Made by a program: the position numbers and the translations under genes
Notes under the pieces: model-generated
The model's input: only the letters and a program-made list of their open reading frames with translations
The model's database searches: none
What the model was told of the DNA's origin: nothing
Shown: in pieces, positions 1-5,444 of the stretch
Position numbering within the stretch: position 1 is the first letter of the stretch
Layout: the number at the start of each line of letters is the position of its first letter
Assembly (NCBI GenBank): GCA_024278285.1
Contig: JAJRTM010000208.1
Coordinates: forward strand, 1 to 5,444
Direction of reading: 5' to 3'
From: Planctomycetota bacterium
Lineage (GTDB): Bacteria > Planctomycetota > Planctomycetia > Planctomycetales > Planctomycetaceae
Length of the DNA: 5,444 nucleotides

Positions 1-754
1 GAATAACGCACGTTCTTTTATCTTTCAGGTAATGAATATTTTTCCCTGTTTGGGGGAACGTTTCGTTGGAGACCTGACAAACTGCCCACATACGATCTGT
101 GAGCATCTCTTTGCTGAAAGTGACTGAGATTTCTTTGAGGGCAGGATCGACTTGATCATTTCCTGCTTGAGGAACAGTTTTAACCACCGAAGGAGGAAGG
201 CTTTCCCAGGTGATTTTTCGGACTTCTCTATTACTGTGTCTGGAAGAATAGGCACTGCTCGCGGTTGCCGCAGTTGCCCATTGCGTGGAACCATCCTGTG
301 CAAGTAATTGAACGGCATCTATTTCGTTCCACCCACTAATTCGCTTTGTGTCGAGGTATATCTTGATCGCCTGGGAGACAACATCTGTTTTCATCTTCAC
401 TTCAAAAATATTTGGTGCATCTTTGACAGGCTCAACACCTTCCCAGACCAAAACTTCTGCTCCATCCGCCTTGAATGCTATAATCTTGCTGATAGCACCC
501 GGGTTGAAATTTTCATGAATGCGAATCGCTTGCACCTGGACTGGTTTCAGGTATTCCAGTTTAAGCCATTCGTCTCCCTTACTCTTTTCCAATGTCGCCC
601 AGGCAGTTTTCTGATCGCCTGCTTTGAGCGAATCAGGTTTTCCAGTTGCTTGAGTCGCAGACCAGGGAACTTTCTTTTCTTCTGCAGTGGCAGTTACCGA
701 TGTTAAAACAACAAAACTCAGAATTAGCAAACATCTTTGATAATTCTTTCGCAT
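1..754 (-). CDS. Exported discoidin-like / bacterial Ig-like domain protein (N-terminal part, 3' end beyond window)
   Basis: The frame is open from the ATG at 754 to the left edge: 251 residues with no stop, so the C-terminus lies outside the window. Residues 1-24 form a Sec signal peptide (basic RKNYQR, hydrophobic 8-20, cleavage after TATA before EEKK). Residues about 31-152 resemble a discoidin (F5/8 type C-like) fold as found in planctomycete exported proteins: W52-A-T, the EWLKLEYLKPVQVQAIRIHE strand pair, and SGWNEIDAVQLL at 140-151, a typical closing motif. From about residue 187 a second domain begins, with VVKTVPQAGNDQVDP and ISVTFSKEM (209-217), the signature opening of a Big_5/SbsA-like Ig domain, and it is incomplete here. 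Two ATGs lie six bases apart (760 and 754); the ribosome-binding site favours 754. The gene follows the DUF1501 gene after 86 bases and may belong to the same operon. A role in binding carbohydrate or another ligand at the envelope is inferred. I am fairly sure of the coding call and less sure of the domain names. Confidence 0.82.
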   Translation of the reverse strand, partial: MRKNYQRCLLILSFVVLTSVTATAEEKKVPWSATQATGKPDSLKAGDQKTAWATLEKSKGDEWLKLEYLKPVQVQAIRIHENFNPGAISKIIAFKADGAEVLVWEGVEPVKDAPNIFEVKMKTDVVSQAIKIYLDTKRISGWNEIDAVQLLAQDGSTQWATAATASSAYSSRHSNREVRKITWESLPPSVVKTVPQAGNDQVDPALKEISVTFSKEMLTDRMWAVCQVSNETFPQTGKNIHYLKDKRTCVI

Positions 755-760
755 AGCCAT

Positions 761-767
761 TCTCCCT
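761..767 (-). promoter_or_regulatory. Ribosome-binding site AGGGAGA deciding the start of the discoidin-like gene
   Basis: The minus strand reads AGGGAGA directly before ATG-GCT-ATG. It abuts the first ATG (760) with no spacer but sits six bases from the second (754), a normal Shine-Dalgarno distance. I therefore chose 754 as the start; starting at 760 would only add Met-Ala. Confidence 0.6.
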
Positions 768-840
768 TAACTGTTAAAGTCAATAACTCTCTAAGCGGCC
801 TTGTTTGCATCCCGGTCTGATTGATCCGATTCGCGATTGA

Positions 841-2232
841 TTACGCGATGACCTCTTTCACCACGTTGCCGAATAGATCAGTCAAACGGTAGTCTCTGCC
901 GGCGAAGCGGTAGGTGAATCTTTCGTGATCGTAACCGAGCAGGTGCAGCATCGTTGCGTGCAAGTCGTGGGCGGAAACAGGATTTTCAACCGCTTTGAAT
1001 CCGAAGTCGTCAGTTGCCCCGTAAATGGTGCCTCCTTTAATGCCGCCGCCAGCGAGCCAAAGTGAAAACCCCCAGTGATTGTGATCACGCCCCAAAGAAG
1101 CTCCCGTGCCGCCCGTTCCCATCTCGACCGCGGGAGTCCGTCCAAATTCTCCCGTACATAAAATGAGTGTTTCATCGAGAAGACCACGTTGTTTCAGATC
1201 CATAATCAACGCCGCAATTCCCTGATCACATTGATTCGCAACCACGCGGTGCGTATGTTTAATGTTTGAATGGCTGTCCCAAGGCTGACTGTTGCCGTGC
1301 CAGGTTTGAACGAATCTTACTCCCCGTTCCACAAGCCGTCTTGCCATCAATAACTGACGGTTCTGTGGACCTTCCCCGTACATTTTGATGATGTGGTCTG
1401 GCTCCTGTTGGACGTCAAACGCATCGGTTGCTTCAATCTGCATTCGGTAGGCCAATTCAAACGAATGAATGCGCGACTCCAACGCATTTTCACCGGGACG
1501 ATTGGCAAGATGATTCGCATTCAGTTTGCGTAATAAATCGAATTGATCTTTCTGTTCCTGCTGAGTTAAGCGAGTGTTGCGAACATGCTTGATCAGCTTT
1601 TTCGGATCGGTAATCGACGTATCAACATGAGTCCCCTGATAGACGCCGGGCAAAAATGCAGAACGCCAATTGGCTGCCCCGCCGACCGGCATACCGCCGG
1701 GACAAAGGGCGATGAAACCGGGCAGGTTCTGATTTTCACTTCCCATTCCCCACGTGAGCCACGAGCCAAAACTGGGCCGCACGAGTCGCTGGTGACCAGA
1801 GTTCATCAGCATCAACGACATTTCATGACTGGGCAATTCAACGTGCATCGAGCGGATAACCGCGAGTTCGTCTGCACATTGTGATAAATGTGGAAAAAGA
1901 TCGCTGATCGGAATGCCGCTTTCCCCGTGCTTTTTGAACTTGAAGGGCGAAGGAAGTGCGACGCCGGTTTTGCGTTCCGTCTTCAGGTTTTCGAACGGAA
2001 GCATTTGCCCGGCTCGTTTGGTCAATTCCGGTTTCGGATCGAACGTATCAACCTGCGACATCCCCCCATTCAAAAAGATATGGATGACATGCTTCGCTTT
2101 GCCCGGAAAATGGGTGAGCGAATCAGAGGCGAAACTTTCCTTGCGAAGAAGGTCTGTCAGCGCCAACGCGCCAACTCCCATGCCACTGCGTTGCAGGAAA
2201 CGACGTCGCGAAAAATGATATTGATTGTTCAT
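841..2232 (-). CDS. DUF1501 family protein, Tat-exported
   Basis: This is a complete 463-residue member of the DUF1501 family (Pfam PF07394), which belongs to the alkaline phosphatase/sulfatase-like superfamily; the length is usual. A twin-arginine signal, SRRRFLQ at residues 8-14, precedes a weakly hydrophobic stretch (17-28), so export as a folded protein by Tat is likely and the ATG at 2232 is needed to keep the signal. Family landmarks in order are HIFLNGGMSQVDTFDPKPEL (51 onward, the candidate N-terminal metal site), CTGEFGRTP (about 359-367), GRDHNHW (381-387), the LWLAGGGIKGG strand, HDLHATMLHLLG (422 onward) and a C-terminal FAGRDYRLTDLFG. The His/Asp residues of the last three blocks are candidate metal ligands. 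No reaction is established for this family. It follows its habitual DUF1553 partner, but a REPIN-like element separates them. There is no strong Shine-Dalgarno; the bases before the ATG are a copy of the DUF1553 gene's end. Confidence 0.95.
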   Translation of the reverse strand: MNNQYHFSRRRFLQRSGMGVGALALTDLLRKESFASDSLTHFPGKAKHVIHIFLNGGMSQVDTFDPKPELTKRAGQMLPFENLKTERKTGVALPSPFKFKKHGESGIPISDLFPHLSQCADELAVIRSMHVELPSHEMSLMLMNSGHQRLVRPSFGSWLTWGMGSENQNLPGFIALCPGGMPVGGAANWRSAFLPGVYQGTHVDTSITDPKKLIKHVRNTRLTQQEQKDQFDLLRKLNANHLANRPGENALESRIHSFELAYRMQIEATDAFDVQQEPDHIIKMYGEGPQNRQLLMARRLVERGVRFVQTWHGNSQPWDSHSNIKHTHRVVANQCDQGIAALIMDLKQRGLLDETLILCTGEFGRTPAVEMGTGGTGASLGRDHNHWGFSLWLAGGGIKGGTIYGATDDFGFKAVENPVSAHDLHATMLHLLGYDHERFTYRFAGRDYRLTDLFGNVVKEVIA

Positions 2233-2235
2233 AAT

Positions 2236-2247
2236 TTAATCCACAAA
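2236..2247. repeat. 12-bp direct repeat, copy A (next to DUF1501 start)
   Basis: TTAATCCACAAA on the plus strand, identical to the copy at 2338-2349. On the minus strand it reads TTTGTGGATTAA, i.e. Phe-Val-Asp-stop, three bases before the DUF1501 ATG. It lies outside any gene here and looks like a duplicate of the DUF1553 gene's 3' end. Confidence 0.8.
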
Positions 2248-2250
2248 TTC

Positions 2251-2319
2251 GTAGGGTCCGCTGTGCGGGCCAGTGATGGATACGTTTACTTTCTCAACGG
2301 TCCGCACAGCGGACCCTAC
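2251..2319. repeat. REPIN-like inverted pair of REP hairpins with GTAG heads
   Basis: Two 21-bp arms, 2251-2271 and 2299-2319, are inverted copies of each other with one difference (20 of 21 match) and flank a 27-bp spacer. Each arm has its own internal palindrome: GGTCCGC, a TGT loop, then GCGGACC (GCGGGCC in the left arm), preceded by the tetranucleotide GTAG. A GTAG or GGAG head followed by a short palindrome is the known hallmark of REP sequences, and two in inverted orientation make a REPIN, a non-autonomous element moved by RAYT (Y1/IS200-like) transposases. No RAYT gene is in the window. In the operon mRNA the arms could form one long hairpin (20 pairs with one A-C mismatch) or two small ones. 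No U-tract follows, so it is not an obvious intrinsic terminator. The structure is seen directly; the REPIN assignment is inference. Confidence 0.8.
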
Positions 2320-2337
2320 AAGATTGCAACAAGTTCC

Positions 2338-2349
2338 TTAATCCACAAA
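2338..2349. repeat. 12-bp direct repeat, copy B (3' end of DUF1553 gene)
   Basis: The same TTAATCCACAAA as at 2236-2247, here encoding the last residues F-V-D and the TAA stop of the DUF1553 protein. The two copies bracket the REPIN-like element; from one copy to the next is 102 bp. This copy is taken as the ancestral one because it is coding and fits the family's usual NEF-x-x-VD ending. Confidence 0.75.
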
Positions 2350-5139
2350 AACGAATTCATTAGAGGCAAGTAAGGCGTGTGCAAATCGTTGCCAGGGGGT
2401 TGTTTTGGATTCCTGATTCTGTGATTGAACGTAATTGATTGCGAGTTCAATTTCTTCTGGTCGTGGCAATCGGGAAAAAATTCGTCCATACAGAAACTGA
2501 ACGCGACTCGCATCACTCTTGGCAGAAACAAATCCCTTCATTGTTGTTAAAGTGACAGACCGATCTTGAATGAAATCCGAATTCAACGCGAACAATGTCT
2601 GCTGAGGAACGTTTGTGTCTGGTCTTTTTGCGGTGCATGTGCTCGAGTTGGCAGCATCGAATGTACTTGCCAGGCTGGAGACGATATCGCGGTTAATGAA
2701 TCCGTAAACGGTTCGCCGGGGGATCGCTTTTTTCGTGTAGAGATCGAACGGTTTACCGCCAAGGCCGGGGTTCAATTCGCCCGAAACAGCCAGCATGGAA
2801 TCCCGCATCGCTTCGAGGTCTAACTTTCTTCTAGGCATTCGCCAGAGCAGTTTGTTATCGGGATCGGTTTTTCTGGCATCACCACTTTCGATTGAACCTT
2901 GTTGATACACCGCAGAAAGCATGATCCGTTTGTGCATTTTTTTTATCGACCAGCCATCTTCCTGAAACGTCACAGCCAGATAATCAAGTAACTTCGGGTG
3001 CGTGGGAGGATCCCCCCGTGTGCCGAAATCGTCTGGAGTGCGAACCAGTCCGCGACCGAAATGATGTTGCCAAATCCAGTTGGCAATCACCCGCTTTGTT
3101 AACGGATTAGCAGGATCGACAATGGCATTGGCAAGTTCCAGTCTTCTTTTCCCGGCAGAGAAGGAGGTCTCCTTTTGCTCAGACAACGCGGTAAGGAACT
3201 TCGCCTGCACCGGGTCAGCGCGATCGATCGGGTTGCCTCTGCGAAAGACGTAAAAAACTTCTGTCTGTTTTTCTTCCTGGATCGCCATCGCCCGTGGAGG
3301 TGATCCAGGCGAAGCGAGATGCAGAGCTTGTATCGCTCCCTTGAGCCCGCGCACCTTATCACAAATCGGACGGTTCAATAATATGACTGCGATCTCTTCT
3401 TTCATCGCGGTAGGCGTTCCCGGTTTGTAAAGATGTTTTCTCAACTGCCGATTGATCGCACTGTTGACTTCCAGATGTTTAATGTTTTCATCGGGAATAA
3501 CAGTGACCCCCTCAACCGCTTCAAGCGATGTCGCGATCAAACTTTTCAACCACTGTTGATGCACTTGCGCAAAAAGATCACCATACGCATCGGCGACTTC
3601 CATCAACGATTTCGGTTTTTTCTTCGTGATAGCCTCCAGCACGCGCGGATTCCATTTGGGAGTAGTCGTATTCAATGTGTGCATCGCAGGCCATTTGGCA
3701 GGATCGCCATTTTCTTTTACCAGCGATTCAATCAACGTTGTACATTGCTTCTGGAAATCTTTTGCGTCCAGTTGAGAGAGTTTTTTCCACGGGCCAAACA
3801 CAGCATCTTCTTCCGTTAACCCGGCTAGATATTGACGCCAGAATTCCAGCACCAGCGGTCGAACTTCGTCCGTTCGATAGGAAAGAAAGGTCGTCGAAAG
3901 ATCCTGCTCCGGCGTCCCTTTGGCTAGCTCTTTCAGGTACGCACCGACCTGCATTTTCAAGCGGCTTCGCATCACCGCGGTTTGGTCACGAGCCATGTCG
4001 TCATGCGTTTCCTGCCGTTTTTTTAATTCTTTTTTGTAGCCTTGATACTGCGGGGAATCCTTCGGCTTTCCAACCAAAGGAAGCAGGTCCGGCGAGTGAC
4101 TACTGGCCAGTGTTGCATAAAGGGAATAGTAATCTTTGGTGGAAATCTCATCGAATTTATGATCGTGACACCGCGCACAGGCAACCGTTAAACCGAGCAG
4201 TCCCCGACTGATCACATCGATCTGGTCATCAATTTTATCATGCGGATTTCGGAACTGCATACCAACAGTGAGAAAACCGAGCCCAGCCAACGCAGGATCA
4301 TTCTCTGCAAGCCCCAGTTGATCAGCAGCCAATTGTTCCTTCACAAATTGATGATACGGCTTGTCTTCATTAAAAGAGTTAATAACATAATCGCGATAAG
4401 TGTAGGAAAATGGAAATCGAACAAACCCGATCGCACTCCCGCCATGCGTGTCGGCGTAACGAGCAATATCAAGCCAATGTCGCCCCCAACGCGGACCGTA
4501 TTGTGGCGATGCCAATAACCGATCAACCACTTTCTCAAACGCATCTTCCGATGGATCGTTCACAAACGCTTGCACCTGTTTCCAGGTGGGGGGCAAGCCA
4601 ATCAAATCAAACGTAGCTCGACGGATCAGTTGCTCACGCGAAACCGCTGGCGAAAGGGTAAGACTTTTCTTTTGTAACTTAGCCAGAATAAATCGATCAA
4701 TCTCGGTTTTTGCCAACTTCTGGGCGGCGGGCAATTTCGGTTTTCTGATCGATTCAAACGACCAATGTTTTTCGTACTCTCCGCCTTGTTGAATCCATTC
4801 TCGAAGTATCGCAATCTGTTTCGCGTTCAATGTTTTTCCAGAATCAGCCGGGGGCATCTTCAAATCTTCATCAGAAACAAGTCGCAAAAACAGTTCGCTT
4901 TCATCTGGTTTCCCGGGAACGATAATGTGATCTTCCGTAACAGGTTTAATATCTAATCGTAAACCCGCTTCCCGCGTATCAGGATCTGTCCCATGACAAT
5001 GCAGGCAATACTCTGCCAATATCGGACGCACCTGCTCGTTAAAACGTACTTCTTCTGCGAAACAAAGTTCCGCCTGGATCGCAATCAGGAAGAAAAAAGC
5101 TCCGGCAAACATTGTTGAGACTCTGATAATATTCAGCAC
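2338..5139 (-). CDS. PSCyt1-DUF1549-DUF1553 exported cytochrome-like protein
   Basis: This is a complete 933-residue protein of the planctomycete family that joins a c-type cytochrome domain to two family-specific domains. Residues 1-28 are a Sec signal peptide (hydrophobic 10-23, cleavage after CFA). PSCyt1 (PF07635) spans about 34-120, with a heme site CLHCH at 45-49 and LKMPP at 93-97, whose Met95 is a candidate distal ligand. DUF1549/PSCyt2 (PF07583) spans about 145-350, containing RRATFDLIGLPPT, YGPRWGRHWLDIARYADTHG, and a second CxxCH, CARCHDHKFD (320-329). A more variable, charged middle follows (about 350-620). DUF1553/PSD1 (PF07587) occupies about 627 to the end, with VFRRGNP, NPLTKRVIANWIWQHHFGRG, RRKLDLEAMRDSML and an ASNEFVFVD C-terminus. 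The start is GTG, supported by AAGGAG seven bases upstream; the next ATG (residue 10) has no such site and would lose the basic n-region. The start overlaps the regulator's stop by 7 bp, implying co-transcription. Periplasmic electron transfer is inferred; the substrate is unknown. Confidence 0.95.
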   Translation of the reverse strand: MLNIIRVSTMFAGAFFFLIAIQAELCFAEEVRFNEQVRPILAEYCLHCHGTDPDTREAGLRLDIKPVTEDHIIVPGKPDESELFLRLVSDEDLKMPPADSGKTLNAKQIAILREWIQQGGEYEKHWSFESIRKPKLPAAQKLAKTEIDRFILAKLQKKSLTLSPAVSREQLIRRATFDLIGLPPTWKQVQAFVNDPSEDAFEKVVDRLLASPQYGPRWGRHWLDIARYADTHGGSAIGFVRFPFSYTYRDYVINSFNEDKPYHQFVKEQLAADQLGLAENDPALAGLGFLTVGMQFRNPHDKIDDQIDVISRGLLGLTVACARCHDHKFDEISTKDYYSLYATLASSHSPDLLPLVGKPKDSPQYQGYKKELKKRQETHDDMARDQTAVMRSRLKMQVGAYLKELAKGTPEQDLSTTFLSYRTDEVRPLVLEFWRQYLAGLTEEDAVFGPWKKLSQLDAKDFQKQCTTLIESLVKENGDPAKWPAMHTLNTTTPKWNPRVLEAITKKKPKSLMEVADAYGDLFAQVHQQWLKSLIATSLEAVEGVTVIPDENIKHLEVNSAINRQLRKHLYKPGTPTAMKEEIAVILLNRPICDKVRGLKGAIQALHLASPGSPPRAMAIQEEKQTEVFYVFRRGNPIDRADPVQAKFLTALSEQKETSFSAGKRRLELANAIVDPANPLTKRVIANWIWQHHFGRGLVRTPDDFGTRGDPPTHPKLLDYLAVTFQEDGWSIKKMHKRIMLSAVYQQGSIESGDARKTDPDNKLLWRMPRRKLDLEAMRDSMLAVSGELNPGLGGKPFDLYTKKAIPRRTVYGFINRDIVSSLASTFDAANSSTCTAKRPDTNVPQQTLFALNSDFIQDRSVTLTTMKGFVSAKSDASRVQFLYGRIFSRLPRPEEIELAINYVQSQNQESKTTPWQRFAHALLASNEFVFVD

Positions 5140-5444
5140 GTCGCTTCTCCTTCTGTTCTCATTTCGATTGCCTCACTCTGAGCCGCATGCCCCGTGGTGA
5201 AATAGGCTTTGAACCCGGTGACATGTTCACGCATCAGGTGTTCCATTTTTTCTGAATCGCCAGATTGCAAAGTCTCCAACAACTGCTGATGCCCTCGCAC
5301 TGTTTCTTCACATGTTTGCGCAGTGACCGCGCTATGATTACGGTGCATTCCAGCGAGCCATAATTCCAACTGCGGACGCAACGCACACCACGCAGACATC
5401 AAACGCGAATTACCCGCTGCTCGTATTATTTCCTCGTGGAAGGC
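5133..5444 (-). CDS. GntR family regulator, FCD-domain C-terminus (5' part beyond window)
   Basis: The last 103 residues and TGA stop of a gene that enters from the right edge. The fragment opens with AFHEEIIRAAGNSRL, matching the FH-x-x-I-x-x-AAGN-x-x-L motif of the all-helical FCD ligand-binding domain (PF07729) of FadR-subfamily GntR regulators. It later shows GHQQLLETLQSGD and MEHLMREHV, where the His of GHQQ and the final His of MREH match positions that bind metal in many FCD domains, together with the His of the FH motif. The N-terminal winged-helix DNA-binding domain is outside the window. Such proteins are dimeric cytoplasmic repressors or activators that respond to small organic acids or similar metabolites. 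Its stop overlaps the start of the cytochrome-like gene by 7 bp, so it probably regulates its own operon. The effector cannot be read from this fragment. An FCD-type identity is likely from the motifs, but the missing N-terminus limits certainty. Confidence 0.82.
   Translation of the reverse strand, partial: AFHEEIIRAAGNSRLMSAWCALRPQLELWLAGMHRNHSAVTAQTCEETVRGHQQLLETLQSGDSEKMEHLMREHVTGFKAYFTTGHAAQSEAIEMRTEGEATC
5147..5152 (-). promoter_or_regulatory. Ribosome-binding site AAGGAG for the GTG start of the cytochrome-like gene
   Basis: The minus strand carries AAGGAG, seven bases before the GTG at 5139. The site lies inside the last codons of the upstream regulator, so translation of the two genes is probably coupled. 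It is the deciding evidence for a GTG start over the downstream ATG at 5112. Confidence 0.75.

Noticed and set aside
25..318. A 97-codon minus-strand frame near the left edge.
   Set aside because: It is in a different frame from the 251-residue discoidin-like/Ig-like frame that spans the same bases and carries a signal peptide and domain motifs; the longer frame lacks a stop only because the window ends.
767..777. Small perfect palindrome TTAACTGTTAA just upstream of the discoidin-like gene, a possible operator.
   Set aside because: Five-base AT-rich arms with a one-base centre are common by chance, and no second copy or recognisable promoter is visible in 755-840.
755..840. Intergenic gap examined for a promoter, terminator or small RNA.
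   Set aside because: A TTGACT lies too close to the start codon to serve as a -35 element, and no stem followed by a T-run is present, so nothing could be supported.
2251..2319. The inverted repeat read as a Rho-independent terminator.
   Set aside because: No run of U follows the stem in either direction, and both arms carry a self-palindrome with a GTAG head, which fits a REP pair better.
2937..2944. Run of eight T (A8 in the coding strand) inside the DUF1553 domain, a possible slippage or programmed frameshift site.
   Set aside because: The frame and domain continue intact on both sides, the run encodes part of a plausible IKKMHKR stretch, and there is no alternative-frame product of interest.
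3675..4211. 178-codon plus-strand open frame, with other long plus-strand frames at 308-706, 1888-2373 and 3433-3819.
   Set aside because: Each lies almost wholly opposite a recognised minus-strand gene, has no recognisable domain, and has a composition expected of an antisense shadow.

Overview
The window looks like chromosomal DNA of a mid-GC planctomycete (order Planctomycetales or a close relative). The diagnosis rests on gene content: an exported protein combining a planctomycete-type cytochrome c domain (PSCyt1) with DUF1549 (PSCyt2) and DUF1553 (PSD1), followed by a Tat-exported DUF1501 protein. This gene pair is greatly expanded in Planctomycetes. I cannot assign a genus from the sequence alone.

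Everything reads on the minus strand, so transcription runs from the right edge to the left edge. The order is: (1) the C-terminal 103 residues of a GntR-family regulator with an FCD ligand-binding domain (5444-5133, cut by the window edge); (2) a 933-residue exported PSCyt1-DUF1549-DUF1553 protein (5139-2338), whose GTG start overlaps the regulator's stop and has a strong ribosome-binding site; (3) a 105-base spacer holding a 69-bp inverted-repeat element; (4) a 463-residue DUF1501 protein with a twin-arginine signal (2232-841); (5) an 86-base gap; (6) the first 251 residues of a signal-peptide protein with a discoidin-like region and the start of a bacterial Ig-like domain (754-1, running off the left edge with no stop). 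No stretch of more than 300 bases lacks a gene.

The four genes plausibly form one operon: a locally encoded metabolite-responsive regulator, a probable diheme-capable exported protein, its usual DUF1501 partner (alkaline phosphatase/sulfatase-like superfamily), and a probable binding or adhesion protein. Export is by Sec for the first and last exported proteins and probably by Tat for DUF1501. The substrate is unknown and nothing in the window identifies it.

The most interesting item is the element between genes 2 and 4. Each arm is itself a small hairpin preceded by GTAG, which is the architecture of REP sequences paired into a REPIN, the kind mobilised by RAYT (Y1-type) transposases. It is bracketed by a perfect 12-bp direct repeat that copies the last three codons and stop of the DUF1553 gene to just before the DUF1501 start. 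This suggests an insertion into a formerly tight gene junction (stop, 3 nt, ATG) that copied the junction and so preserved both the upstream stop and the bases next to the downstream start.
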